A stretch of 64,000 nt of DNA from Galeruca laticollis (GCA_963921935.1 OY998185.1:33758487-33822486); one strand, 5' to 3'. Numbered from the stretch's first letter, positions 1-11,100 are shown. Numbers and translations are program-made. Notes: generated by a model from the letters alone, not told the origin.

Positions 1-2661
1 GCTGTATACTGGGTTAAGGGGATTGGAAGATACCGAGATAATATAGTTAAGTAATAGATGTTGACGTCTTATCCATAGAGGAGGTTCATTTACTTCGCAG
101 TAGAGACTTTCTACCGGGCTAGACCTGAACGCCCCCAGACACAGGCGAAGAGCTGTATTGTGTATCGAGTTCAAGACATTGATGTGTGATTTAAATGCAG
201 ATATATATACGAAGCAGCCATAGTCTAATTTAGATCGAATAAGGGATCTGTATATTTTTAAGAGAGAAGTTTCGTCAGCGCCCCAATGGAAGTGAGAAAG
301 GGTTTTTATGATGTTTAGTCGTTTGTATCCTTCGCTCTTAGTATCTAAAATATGTTTTTTCCAATTGAGACGGGAGTCAAATATCATACCCAATATTTTG
401 CAGTGATTTACAACCTGAAGAGGGACGTTGTTGATTATAATATTAGGGGTAGAGTTTATTGAAGACTTACTAAAATTGATGACTTTGGATTTTGTTGGGG
501 ATAAAGAGAGTCCAAATAATTTAATCTTGTTGGACAGGGAGTTTACCGCGGATTGAATTATAGAGGAGGTAGTGGACACTGACTGACCGTGGCAATAAAA
601 TACTAAGTCATCGGCATACATCGGGCATCTAACAGGAGCAGAGAAGTTAGAACAAAGATCATTTGTTACGAGGTTGAAGAGTGTGGGACTGAGTACCGAG
701 CCTTGGGGTAATCCGTCGGTTTGATTGAATGTTGAGGAAAGGATACCATTAACGGATACTTTGAAGGATCTAAGCGATAAGAAGTTTTTGATAAAAAAGA
801 ATATATTTCCATTAATATTGTGATAGGATAATTTCTCAAGAATGACATTTCTGTGTATTGTATCGAATGCACCTTCTATATCAAATGTAGCAAGTATATT
901 TTCTTGTTTTTTGTTTAGAGCGGTGGAGATATGAGTTTTCAACGTTATCAAATTGTCCTTTGTTGACCTGTGCCGCCGAAATCCAGATTGGTCTTCTGAT
1001 AAAATGTTGTGTTTATCTAAATACCATATCAATCTTTTATTGATCATTTTTTCCATGACTTTGCACATTGTACAGGTTAATGAAATGGGCCTATAGGACT
1101 TGGGGGAGGTTGTCGGCTGATCAGGTTTTTTCAAGGGAATTATGACGGATAGTCGCCAGAGGCTTGGAAACATGTTAGAGGTCCATATTAAGTTGAACAG
1201 TTCTAAAAGTTTGAGTTGACCTAAGAAATCAAGTTTTTTAAGGAAAATATATGGCAGGTCATCAGGGCCAGCAGCGGAATTTTTGCACGATTTTAACGCA
1301 GTAATAAGTTCCTGGTGAGAGAAAGGTAGGTTGAGTGAGTCTATATCTTGATTTGATGGAATTGGGCGTGATAAAGAGTTATTAGTATAAGTATTTGCAA
1401 TGTTTGGGTGTAGCCCACTTCGGAATTTGTCTTCGAAATTTTCAGCTATGATCGTCGCTATTTCATGGTCATTATTTATTACCGCATCATTTGAAACAAG
1501 ATGGGGAATTCCATTATTGGTTTTGTTTCCCTGTATACCTCTGATCTTTTTCCATACTTGACTGGGATTTGTGTTTTCGCTTATTGTCGAAACATAGTTT
1601 TTCCAGGAGGATTTTTTGCTTTGTTTGATAATGAATTTAGATTTTGCTCTGGCTTTTTTGAGATTGATGAGATTTTCAGGGGTATTGTTTTGTCGGAACA
1701 GTTGTAATGCTATGTTTTGTTGTTGTACAGCGTCTTTGCAAGAGGAATTCCACCAAGGAACACTTTTCTTAGGATGGGATATATTAGGTTTACCTACATG
1801 TAATTCAGCAGCTGACAAAATAGAATTTGAGAATATTGCGATATTATCATCAACGCTTTCGGAAAACCTAAGAGAATGTAGGACATCTTCTGTTTGTGAT
1901 GTAAAACTTTTCCAGTCAGCATTGTTTAGTCGCCAGAAAGTTCTGGTTGAGATTTTTGGGTTTTGAGAGGCAATGGAAGATATAACGATAGGGAAATGAT
2001 TACTATCATGTAAATCATCGACAGTACGCCAAGTTAATGTGGGAGCTAATTTAGGATCGCATAGACTGAGATCTATGGCGGACAAAGAACCAGAGGAGAA
2101 GTTAAGGTGTGTATTGGATCCTGTATTTAGTAGGCACGCATTTGTACAGTTTAATACATTTTCCACTATTTTACCCTTACCATATGTTGAGTTGGATCCC
2201 CACAAGTTATTATGCGCATTGAAATCTCCTACTAGAATGTAGGGATGAGGTAGTTGAAAAATGAGGTTTGCTAGTTCTTCTTCTTTTAGACAATGGTTTG
2301 GGGGAATGTATATACTGCACACATTTAATTTATTCGGAAGCCATATGGATACAGCAACAGCTTCAAGGTCGGTATTTAGGGGTAGAAGGGATGAAAATAT
2401 GTCGTTAGAAACGAAAATCGAAGTACCGCCACTGGCTCTATTGCAATTATTGCGTATGTAATGGTAGCCTTCAAAGTTTTTTAGGTGGGGAAGTTTCGAG
2501 ATTGTGGCATTTGTTTCTTGGAGACACAGGATTTGAGGGTTCTCATTGGATATGAGCTGTTGGATTCTTTCCAGGCGAGGAAAAAATCCATCACAATTCC
2601 ATTGGATTAGCTTGAAGATTATTATTGTATATAGTGATATTGTTAATATGGACTGATGGTT
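1..2661 (-). CDS. LINE ORF2: endonuclease, RT, RNase H (partial)
   Basis: The visible part covers the apurinic-type endonuclease, the linker, the reverse transcriptase with its YADD box, and the post-RT region. The frame is open throughout and lacks the 1-bp deletion seen in copy 2. The C-terminal RNase H and zinc-finger part lies before the window start. It differs from the other two copies by one conservative-site change (Gln for Lys, near 1705). The open frame begins 19 bases after the ORF1 stop, with no ATG in its first part; see the complete copy at 52888-56610 for domains. Confidence 0.9.
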
Positions 2662-2680
2662 CTAACGAGTTCTGTGCTAA

Positions 2681-4045
2681 TTAAGAGGTGGGATTATTTG
2701 ACTCTTCGTCAGTTTGGGTTTCTGATGTGTAGCTCTTATCGTCAGACGAATCTTCAGGGTTTAGTTGATGTTTTATTTTTTTCTGTAATCTAGTCAACCG
2801 ATTTTTAAGAGACCGTTCTTTGGTTATGTTGTACATAAGAGTTAAGTCATTTAGTAGACCTTGTATATTTGCTGTGAAAGAGAGAGCTTCGTTCAATGGG
2901 TCTGACAAGCCAAATGAGTTTTCTAGGAAGGCGGTGAGTTGTGTTTCAGTCAGTGTTAGGTGAGTAGAATTGTTTTTGCATAGCTCTTGTATAGTAGAGT
3001 AAGTAGTGGGTGTGAGTTTAAAGTCCTCTTTTCCGGTCGTTTTGGGTTTTTTCTTATGCTGTTTGATTGAGTTTTGAGGTATTGTGTATGAAGGAGGGAG
3101 CATCTGGTTGTCGGTCGGAGTATCTATCGGTGATAGCTGAGAGGGAGTTTCGAGGTTGCTATCCGTAGATAGACCTCTCTTTTGTCCTTGAGTTACAGGT
3201 AAATTGACTTGCTCGATAAGTGGCAGATTGGGTTGATCATCTTCGACAGGTATACTCTGAGTGTTAGATACAGGAAGATTGTCAGAGTGTGTAGTAGTTG
3301 TTTGTACTATAGGAGATGGGGGAGGTGGATTTTGAATTTCAGTGTTAGGTGGATTGGTGCAAGAATCGGCGGTGTGTCCAGGGAGTTTACATAAGAAACA
3401 TTCCAGTTTATCCGTGGACACGAAAATTCTGTAAGGAGTATTATCGAAAGTAATTAAAAGGGATGTTTGGAGAGTGAAGTTGTCGTTTTCTGGTATAATA
3501 TATGTTATTCTGCGAAAACTCATGATATGAGAATATTTATCATCCGGTACGCCACATTTCACAAATGAAACAGGAGAGGCTAGCTGTAGGCCGATGTCTT
3601 TTAGAGCTTTTTCTATAAGAGAGTGAGGGATAGTGGGAGAGACGTTGGAAATCAGAATTCGTTTGGCAGGTGTGATAAGCCTTCGAATAGGTATATTGTT
3701 AGATTTAATATATATACTATCGTGTTCATTAAGAAGTCTATCGACAACAGCAGTAGAGCTTAAATAGATGCATATGCGGTTGTTTGAGATTCTAGAGGCA
3801 AATGTTACATTTTTGGGGGTTACAATTTCTCCTACGGCTTTTATATACTCAAAGAGAGTGGTATTGGTTATGGCGTGCATGATGATTGCTTGTTCTCTTT
3901 TAGGGAAGGTTGGTGGGGGAGGTTTTGTTTGTGCAGCCGCAACATACGACTTTGTAGCATTAGGTGAATTATGGGGAGGAGAGTTTGAAGTTGATTGGGA
4001 TTGATAATTATTCATCTTGTAAGTGGCCCTGGATACCAAAGCCAA
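2681..4045 (-). CDS. LINE ORF1, gag-like RNA-binding protein
   Basis: This 454-residue protein is the presumed nucleic-acid chaperone that packages LINE RNA. Residues 1-50 are Ser/Pro/Asn-rich. Residues about 55-115 and 125-210 look like two RRM-type folds (ILISNVSP at 130-137). One CCHC knuckle follows, CFLCKLPGHTADSC, with Cys216, Cys219, His224 and Cys229. Residues 235-345 are Pro/Thr/Ser-rich and probably disordered. The C-terminus has a basic stretch (about 410-430) and then an acidic tail. The first ATG at 4045 gives the longest frame, but Met11 is an equally possible start. Drosophila I-type elements usually have more than one knuckle, so the family assignment rests mainly on ORF2. Confidence 0.93.
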   Translation of the reverse strand: MALVSRATYKMNNYQSQSTSNSPPHNSPNATKSYVAAAQTKPPPPTFPKREQAIIMHAITNTTLFEYIKAVGEIVTPKNVTFASRISNNRICIYLSSTAVVDRLLNEHDSIYIKSNNIPIRRLITPAKRILISNVSPTIPHSLIEKALKDIGLQLASPVSFVKCGVPDDKYSHIMSFRRITYIIPENDNFTLQTSLLITFDNTPYRIFVSTDKLECFLCKLPGHTADSCTNPPNTEIQNPPPPSPIVQTTTTHSDNLPVSNTQSIPVEDDQPNLPLIEQVNLPVTQGQKRGLSTDSNLETPSQLSPIDTPTDNQMLPPSYTIPQNSIKQHKKKPKTTGKEDFKLTPTTYSTIQELCKNNSTHLTLTETQLTAFLENSFGLSDPLNEALSFTANIQGLLNDLTLMYNITKERSLKNRLTRLQKKIKHQLNPEDSSDDKSYTSETQTDEESNNPTS

Positions 4046-4359
4046 TACAAATGAAAAGGAAAGACAGGAGTCCCTAATGGATCCCTGAAAATATTTTGTA
4101 GGAAATAACAGTTACCTGACTTGATGTTACGCCACTGATGAAAATAAAATGTCTTCACTTCTTAAAACTTTTGGAAATAATTATGTTCAATTGTTTATAG
4201 CATCGATCACAAGTATTGGAAAAAGTCACATGATGATTGTTAATTATTTACTACTTTCAACAATACACCGAAAAAAGAAACTCGTATTTTGATTTGAATT
4301 TAATGAGCTATAATTACCGATAAGCGATGTTTACTCGTCGGCTACCAGCATAGGAATGA

Positions 4360-4368
4360 AAAACGTAA
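4360..4368. repeat. LINE target-site duplication, 5' side of copy 1
   Basis: AAAACGTAA directly abuts the LINE 5' end and continues into ATTTAAATG. Its partner lies before the window. Confidence 0.85.
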
Positions 4369-4374
4369 ATTTAA

Positions 4375-4704
4375 ATGTATTATAAAAAGCTACAACTCAT
4401 CCTTTATTAATTTAAATACCTCAAAAAATGCATACCTGTTAGATATCTTTGAAGGCTTTATTTCGCAGTAGTGGAAAGTCGTCTCCGTTATGGTATACCG
4501 GCTTGAAAAAGTAAGTGCCTGAACAATTTTCTGTAGATCATGATGTGTAGACCCAATACCTATTTGTCAAATCGATTATATAGAGAAAGAAACATCATAT
4601 ATTTGACCTGAAACAATCATACTTTCAATTAGCATTTACAAAATACCATCCAATAAAAGATTTGAGATACTTACTTGCACATAGATATGTAATTGGAATT
4701 AAGC
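4375..4704 (-). pseudogene. Exon/intron-like remnant, unknown gene (A1)
   Basis: On the minus strand, 4608-4674 has every mark of a short insect intron: GTAAGTAT donor, CTAAT branch-like motif, TTGTTTCAG acceptor and 67 bp length. Downstream are protein-like stretches in two frames: GIGSTHHDLQKIVQALT, then after a shift KPVYHNGDDFPLLRN and AFKDI followed by a stop. A canonical-looking donor (ACAG then GTATGC) lies near 4435. I do not recognise the protein. The frames are broken in both A1 and A2, so this is a relic, either of a host gene or of an intron-bearing transposon. Confidence 0.45.
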
Positions 4705-5366
4705 ACCATTATAATTCTCCAAGGATGATAAAGTTCTCCTGTCAATGATATTTTTCATCATTTACGCCAAATATAAGGGCTAGAGCCTTTCCCTCGATTT
4801 AAGAATATTTTATTTCATTGGATTTTAACATAGTGGACGCAAAAGCATTTGGTCCTCCCGTTTTACCTTTGTCAATATGAGCTTTAGTTTTATTTTTTAG
4901 ATTAAAATCTACTAATACCGAGGGGATGTCAACATGACCTTCGTCTTCTCGAATCTTTTTGTACACTCAGGCGTCTAGCCCCATTTCGTATCTTTTTTTA
5001 ACAAAGAATGAAGATCTTGAAAAGTGTGACTCATTCTCAATAAACCATAACTGTTTTTAGATCCTTGGCTTTTTCAATAGCCGTAACTCGTTTTTTCAGA
5101 GTGTGGAACTAATCAAATTTTTTCTATAAAATGATCTTATTAAACTGAATTTTGAAAAATGTACATTCGTTTTTTTTACTTTTCCACGACCATCAAGACG
5201 CTTAAAAACTTTTTCTAAACGCACCAGATGCTCTTGGTCATTATTACCTGGTACTCAGATATCATGAAGGAAACAGACAACACCAGGAAAAAAAAACATT
5301 TGTTGCATTATGTTTTGAAATTTCGCTAAGGCATTAGTTATCCAGTGAGGTAAACGGGTATTAGAA
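4705..5366 (-). pseudogene. Ty3/gypsy-like pol fragment (A1)
   Basis: Heavily decayed minus-strand relic of an LTR-retrotransposon pol. Recognisable pieces in order are the end of the RT (PGVVSFL-like, then HLERL and KVFKRLDGRG with substitutions), a connection region, and the RNase H core (GGPNAFAS, EGKALALIFG). It has many stops and frame changes. No LTR pair, gag or integrase is visible nearby. Compared with A2 it lacks the block upstream of the RT end. Confidence 0.7.
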
Positions 5367-5417
5367 TGAGAATGAGAGATCGAATTAGACATAGTGAATT
5401 TAATGGAACAAACCTTG

Positions 5418-6230
5418 GCGATGGGTATATTTCTTGATTTGTCAAAGACATATGATTGATAAAATCAAATTATACCAATACAGAGTAATGAGTAAATCCT
5501 TGGAATTGATAAAATCATACTTGCGCAATAGACAACAAAAAGTGTGTATTCGCAAAGGACCTCAAAGTAGTAAATCCACCGTAATTACTAGAAATATTGG
5601 AATACCGCAAAGAAGCATTATTGGTCCTTTGCTCTTAGTTATTCACATAAATTACGAATGTCTAATGAGTTTCAATAAAATAAATTTATGACGATAAATG
5701 CTGATGATATTTATCTTCTAGTGAAGGGAGAAGCATATCCGGGAGTAATGAAAAACTGTAACGATTTATTTAGAAAAACAAAGGAGTGGTTGACTAACAA
5801 CAAACTGATAAATTAATCAACAATACAGCACAATTACGAGACTTCGAGGAAACTGAGCAGTATTACTTATGGGTTACGATTGGTATCATATATTTAATTA
5901 AAGTAGCATCAAAGATCCTTTTTATTTCCAATTTTGATCAATCTTATACGGTATTATGCAGTAGTTCTGGTACAAAAAAGAGCAATTCAAGGATTCTTGC
6001 AGATCTATATTTAAACAAATGGAATATTTACCTTGTATGGCCCATACATATTAGAATGTTTAATGTACCTTCACCGATTAATAGTCACTGAAAAATCTCT
6101 TTTATATACGGCAATCAAATTTTACAATAAATTCCCCCTACAAATGAAAGTCCTTATGTACAGAAATAAATTTAAAAAATGAATTAAAAAACTTCTTGTG
6201 GGCAATGGCCGATTATTTACATGCCAATAT
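5418..6230 (+). pseudogene. CR1-like LINE RT and 3' end relic (A1)
   Basis: Plus-strand fragments follow LINE order. They are MGIFLDLSKTYD (RT motif A region), LIKSYLRNRQQKV, GIPQRSIIGPLL (the usual GxPQGSxLGPLL with substitutions), NADDIYLLV (catalytic ADD retained) and EWLTNNKL. Further on come KSLLYTAIKFYNKFPL and NKFKK in another frame, which resemble the C-terminus of CR1/L2-type elements. An 85-codon frame at 5434-5691 is the longest intact piece. There is no 5' end and no target duplication. Confidence 0.75.
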
Positions 6231-6420
6231 TAACTATCTTCTCGTCAAATGCTATGATGTAATTTCATTCTATGTTGACAATAATAAATTTTGTAAATGC
6301 ATTTTTTTAAAATTGATATTATAATAAAATAGAATTCTACATTTCTCAGCAGAGTGCTGGAAATTCACCTATCCCAGATATGAAGTATAAGGGGATGAGG
6401 CTCGGTCGTCATTTATTTAA

Positions 6421-6690
6421 CCCTTCCACTGCTGATTACGTCTGGATGTGTCATTCAGCTACTAATGTTCAGTGAGTATGACGTCCTCGAACGTCAGTCA
6501 TAGAACTTTGTTAAAACTAATTAATAACTGATCAATTGTTGTTTAGCATTGATTAGAGCCGCATGTTTATGGCCTGACCATCTAAGTATAGTGTTGTAAA
6601 TTGTGTATCACCCAAGTGTTAACTATTTTCACTAGAATACAAATAAAATTCAAACTAATAAAAGCATCATGAAAATGTAAGACAGCCATT
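6421..6690. other. A1-specific segment, nothing recognised
   Basis: About 270 bp that A2 lacks (A2 passes straight through near 17905). No frame, terminal repeat or target duplication was found. It could be an insertion into A1 or sequence lost from A2. Confidence 0.5.
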
Positions 6691-6712
6691 GTGTTAAGGA
6701 TTACCGCTCATT

Positions 6713-7010
6713 GAAGTTCCACGTAGGTATATCCGTGAATTCCTGTTTTGGCGAGGTACTTTGCTAGACTTCTAGGAATTAGACCTGTAGTTGAAAGAGT
6801 TACAAGCACAACTTCAACCTGGTCAGCATGCCACATCTGTTTGATTTCCAGTGCCACGTCTGTATATTTAACCATCTCTCTTGGTATTTTTCTAAAACGT
6901 TGTTGTAATTTGGCACTGATATGTCCAGAAAAAGAATTTAGTTGGCTTCCTTGTCAACCACCACAATATTTTAATCATAAATCAACCTTTTCCAAATTTT
7001 GTGAATGAAA
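6713..7010 (-). pseudogene. LINE polyprotein C-terminal fragment (A1)
   Basis: The minus-strand frame reads REMVKYTDVALEIKQMW, then VEVVLVTLSTTGLIPRSLAK and a stop after YTYVELQ. This resembles the C-terminal segment of many predicted arthropod LINE polyproteins, with a basic amphipathic helix then a V-V-P-V-I-x-x-x-G-x-I-P block. The clade is not assigned. Only the tail survives; upstream sequence on this strand (7021-7278) shows no clear homology. Confidence 0.6.
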
Positions 7011-7186
7011 AATGTTTCTCTTATAATTTTTTAGCTATTGTGGAATACGCAAAACCTGAATCGGCCTCATAACTTATTGGTATATTTTCAACAATCATAT
7101 GTACCAAAATAGATTTAATACTTTCATTCTTATCTACATTTTCGCTTAAATTACCAAAATTCAACGATAATATATCATATTTATCA

Positions 7187-7515
7187 GCAACCTGTTCAGC
7201 ACGATTAGTAGGCTTTATGGACGCATAATGAAGGATCGAACAGAAGAAGAATATCAAAGTTGTGAATCCGAAGAACAAAGTGGCTTCAGAGCGGGGCGCT
7301 CATGTACGGATAACACCTTCACAATGAAACGACTAATTGGAAAACATAAAAAAGTATTCAGAAAAACACCTCTTTTTTATATCGACCTAGTCAAAGCATA
7401 TGACAATGATCCTATCATGAAACTATGGGGAAATATGAGACAAACTCGCATCATTGAAAATTTGATTCCAGCTTTCGATCTCTTGAAATTATTGAATAAG
7501 CTGAAATACTGTTAA
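7187..7515 (+). pseudogene. LINE RT N-terminal fragment (A1)
   Basis: Open from a Met at 7228. It contains EEEYQSCESEEQSGFRAG, CTDNTFTMKRLI and LFYIDLVKAYDN, which are RT blocks 1-3 of an endonuclease-reverse transcriptase family common in insects. The catalytic aspartate of motif A is present. The frame ends after about 95 codons, and later RT motifs are absent. The N1 and 14932-15240 pieces may derive from the same family. Confidence 0.75.
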
Positions 7516-7739
7516 ATTGAGTGTATTCGTTTTAACTTGTATTTTCTACTTGTAGTTACTTGTGTTTTGCTGAAACAGGTGTATCCACACTTCTCGGATA
7601 CCTTAGGGTTTATCTATTCACATATACTTACTATTTATTGAATATATTATCATTATAATATGTGATAATATTTTATAAAACAATGTTACTGGTCATATGA
7701 TAGAATTTTCTATATTCTTGAATAGTTTTTTACTATAGC

Positions 7740-7905
7740 TGTGTCGGCTTATTTAAAGAGACAATGTCCTTGAGATACGGAAATAAATTTATACAATAAA
7801 TTACCGCTACCAGTAAAAACCCTAATATCCTGCACTATATTCAAAAAATAAATTAAAAACTTTTTGTGGACATTGACCATATAACAATATTGATTAGGTA
7901 CATGC
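7740..7905 (+). pseudogene. Second CR1-like LINE 3' remnant (A1)
   Basis: NKLPLPVKT and FKK with IKNFLW, in order, repeat the C-terminal pattern of the relic at 5418-6230. Only the last part survives; A2 keeps a longer version at 18640-19200. Bases 7516-7739 between the fragments show nothing recognisable. Confidence 0.5.
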
Positions 7906-7919
7906 CATTATGAACTAAT

Positions 7920-8895
7920 TTCCCATTGAATAACCTATTATCTATTATTTTTTAGATAAATAATATTTTAAATGTTGTTGTCGTCATTTCTGAAAGGAAA
8001 ATGCATGTCGTTGTAGCAAATTTCGGAATATCCCGAAAACATCGAAACCACTAATATTTTATAATGAAACATCAAACCAAACCCAATAAAGAACGTGAAT
8101 AAAAACGAACCAATGAACATTTAGAAACTAAAAAATCTCCATCTTCAATTTCTTATCTACGAATTGAAGTACTTATACTTAGTTTGAAATTTTCATTAAC
8201 ATTTACAAAAATCGAAAGCGTATTCAATAATGGTTTTTGTGTTTGAATAATCGAATAGAGAAATAAAATACCAACGATAAGCTGCGACATCAACGTAGAA
8301 ATAAATCCACTTTAATAATTCATACAGTTTTCTTTATATCATTGTTATATATTCAACAATCACTTACCTTTGGCCATACCGCTTTATCAAACCACTCGTT
8401 GAGCGCTGAAACAAAAATATCAACTCAAGTACTTATTTTAACATTGTTGCGAATTATTTTCAGAAATGAGAAACAAAATTTCGGAAAAATTCAAGAGTAA
8501 TATATTCTTACACCTTCATAGACGAAATTATTCTGTCTGAAAAATATGATGCGGAATAGAAAATTTTCCTTTCCCTATCTCATCTTATACAATATTTCTA
8601 CTTTGAGTTCTCATCCTAGAAAATTTTATTTGAAATAAACCTAGCAAATAAGGAAAATATTAAAATGGCAGTGTTCATTCTACCCTTTCTTGAAGAATGT
8701 GTCATATTTTAATTTATCATTATGTTTCCAAAAAATAAAGTCGTAGAAATTCATTTTATTATATAAGTCTGATAAAATATCCAATACCAAGGAGCACAAC
8801 AACAAGTCCAAACACTACAACGAAAAACATGGTAACTTCAAGAAAATTATTATTCCTATAATAAATAATGAAGAAGCTAGACCATTCAGAAGCTA
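7920..8895 (-). repeat. Module M1 with splice-like micro-exon (A1)
   Basis: About 975 bp, repeated in diverged form at 13140-14075. On the minus strand, 8368-8405 is a 38-nt segment framed by TTTTTGTTTCAG and GTAAGTGATTG and could encode LNEWFDKAVWPK. Further upstream on that strand, an acceptor-like TTTATTATAG precedes NNNFLEVT and a hydrophobic run (FFVVVFGLVVVLLGIGYF) ending in a stop at 8759. The other M copies have stops or changes in this tail, so it is probably a relic. No gene recognised. Confidence 0.6.
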
Positions 8896-9444
8896 TGGAT
8901 AATGCGGTAGACGATAGGAGACATCTACAATCGGAGATAAGACACAGAAAGTCCAAGGATCGTCAGTTCATCGGCATTGTATGTATTTTTTGTATACAAT
9001 GATTCTCAAAAGTCGCCTACATCCCCTCTTTCTTTTGAACGGTGCTACTTAGATTGATGAAATTTGGAGCGTGAAAATTCACTATTGTAAGCTTTTCTAG
9101 TAGTGGTAACAGGTGACGTAATATGCGTCTGTGATGTCACCTGGCAACTGGAACTATTATTATTAAATGGGACCTTATGGCAAGTGACACTTCGTTTGAA
9201 AACTATTCAGAATACATATTCAATCATACTAATTTTTTATAGATTTACGGTGATTTTGATAGTTAAAATAAATAAACACTAAATTTGAGTTTCGCTTTTA
9301 ATTAATAAAGATTCAAAAGTCCGCTTATGGTTAATAGTAAAAAAAAGGCGAAGTATTTCAATTGACACTTTTGTATGCGATAATATCTTGAATTTCTAGT
9401 TTAATTATTGTTTAACGAAACGTTTAAGTATCTACATAAAGAAA

Positions 9445-11100
9445 ATGGTACGTGTTCTAGCTGACAAAGTAACAGCTATTTTAATTATTGGTGACACTTC
9501 TTCTTTCACAGCCCAAGTAGCGTCTACCTGTGGGGTCAGTTATGGCACAGTACACAGACAGGGTGTTGACCAAAAAGACATTTCATCCATACCCATTAAA
9601 AATGGTACATCAACTTTCAGAAGACGACCCCGACCGAAGGCTGCAATTGTATGAAAATATGTCCACCAAAATTCTCCAGCAGCCAGACTATGTAAGGGCA
9701 TTTGTCTTAGTGACGAAAGTACTTTCTTCCTTAATGGATATGTTAATACTCGAAATGTCGGGTATTGGAGTGACACAAATCCTCTCATGTTTCGTGAAAA
9801 ACATACAGTTCCCATTAAAAGTGAATGTCTGGGCACGTATTATAGGAAATCATATAGTCAGTCAATTTTTTCAACTCTAATTTAACCGGGATGTTAGAAA
9901 ACGCAATTGAACCGTTAATTCTTCAAATTCTGGAAGACAATCCAGATGGATTTGGTAACCTGTAAATAACGTTCCAAGAAGATAGTGCTCCTGCACACTA
10001 TTACTTTAGAGTAAGACGTTATTTAAATCAGGAATAGATGGATTGTATGACGCGGTTCAATAGAATGGCCAGATCGGTCACCAGATCTAACACCTTCAGA
10101 ATTTTTTGTGGGAATATCTTAAACCCTCAGATTAACAAATAAAATAGATATGTTTGTTTTGATCTTTTCTTGCCCCAATATTGAGTCACATTCTAAGCTC
10201 ACTTGCGGATACTTCTACTGCTTTGCCATATTTACAAAGTCTCTTTAGTTGCAGGAAAAATTAAATTAAAAGTTAATTGAAAACGTGTTGAAAAGTTGGG
10301 CAAATTAAAAAAATGTCATACTAATTCATGCATTTGAGTCGCTATTTTTAAAATTAATTAATAATACTTGAATTTTATTTATTGAAAGCATATTCTTATA
10401 TAAATTTTAAACAAGTATTTGTCGTATCCTTAGATACCTTTATGGTTATAACTAAAAGTGGCAACATTTCCCAAAATTTCAGTACCTGTTTAATGTGTCA
10501 ATAGTAATTTATTTAGTAGATTTATCCTTGTTTAATTACCATATAAAGAGAGATGCAAATATCGTCAGACTGTGATCGACGATCATTTCGAATATATCGT
10601 AGTATTGTAGTAAATAATGTCAAACGTGGTTTGTTTATACGAGCGCCATTAAGACTAGAGAGTAAACATTCAGTTCTTTCGATTTGATGTGTTTTTGAAA
10701 AATTTTAGTGATAAAATAAACTTTTAAGTTAATTAATTTAATGTTTTTGGATTATCGTGGTTCGTCGGTGCCAAGTTTGTCAGAAAAACAGCCGAAATAA
10801 CCAAGGCCATGTAGCTACAATACCATCCCCAGTTTTTGTAATTCATTCATTATTTCACTACTGGCGTTTAGAATTGTTGGCCGCAAAAATAAACGTGTTT
10901 ATGAATGAATAGCCCTCTCTATGTTCATTATTACTCTAAGCTTAAACCTAAAGTTTACGCTACAGTTCATGACAGTATTGACGTTTGAAAGCGACAAATT
11001 GTTGAAGAATGTAGGGCACTTTCCCCTGACACATTTTATCGAGTCCGACAAAAGTTTAATAATAAGATGTTTCACTGCCAGCAAGTAGATAGAGCATATT
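9445..11100 (+). pseudogene. Mariner-type transposase, frameshifted and interrupted
   Basis: The relic begins with an HTH-like N-terminus (MVRVLADKVTAILI, then CGVSYGTVHR). It continues in shifted frames with HPYPLKMVHQLSEDDPDRR, LSDESTFFLNG (first catalytic Asp), PLKVNVWAGI-like text, FQEDSAPAHY (second Asp) and WPDRSPDLTPSEFF (third Asp, about 34 codons on). After the 815-bp insertion the C-terminus resumes at about 10949: PKVYATVHDSIDV, EECRALSPDTFYRVRQ and a final FEKLF. Several frameshifts and stops make it non-functional. Confidence 0.8.
10126..10940. mobile_element. 815-bp non-autonomous DNA transposon (hAT-like size of TSD)
   Basis: It is flanked by perfect 8-bp direct repeats CTTAAACC (10118-10125 and 10941-10948). 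A2 has the empty site at about 20750. The ends form an imperfect inverted repeat: CTCAGATTAACA against CTTAGAGTAATA, 17 of 23 matches by eye. There is no transposase. An 8-bp duplication fits hAT or P-like elements; the terminal sequence does not decide between them. It inserted into the mariner transposase after A1 and A2 separated, or was never present in A2. Confidence 0.75.

Larger units (their letters stand above)
1..4359 (-). mobile_element. I-group-like LINE, copy 1 (3' end outside window)
   Basis: Minus-strand non-LTR retrotransposon that lacks about 1.1 kb of its 3' end because the window begins inside ORF2. Its 5' end lies at 4359, next to the AAAACGTAA target duplication at 4360-4368. 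Bases 4046-4359 are a 314-bp 5' untranslated region with no long frame. The element starts TCATTCCTA when read on its own strand. A full-length 5' end plus two long ORFs marks it as a recent insertion. Confidence 0.93.

Noticed and set aside
1501..4004. Plus-strand frames of 60-116 codons (for example 1616-1966, 2039-2242, 3768-4004) and their copies in later periods
   Set aside because: They run antisense to the LINE ORFs and have no domain of their own; coding on the minus strand explains them.
7021..7278. 85-codon minus-strand frame as the upstream part of the LINE C-terminal fragment
   Set aside because: It has no recognisable motif, and its first half is antisense to the RT fragment that starts at 7187.
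8759..8956. 65-codon minus-strand frame with a hydrophobic C-terminus as a small membrane protein gene
   Set aside because: The A2 homologue has an internal stop and the M2 homologues diverge and stop early; the hydrophobic run is better read as part of a decayed exon.
10542..10570. TATAAA followed by TCAGA as a promoter inside the 815-bp transposon
   Set aside because: The spacing (about 24 bases to the A of TCA) is short for an insect TATA-initiator pair, and no coding region follows.
10899..11084. 61-codon minus-strand frame
   Set aside because: It spans the boundary between the 815-bp transposon and the mariner transposase C-terminus, which is coded on the opposite strand.
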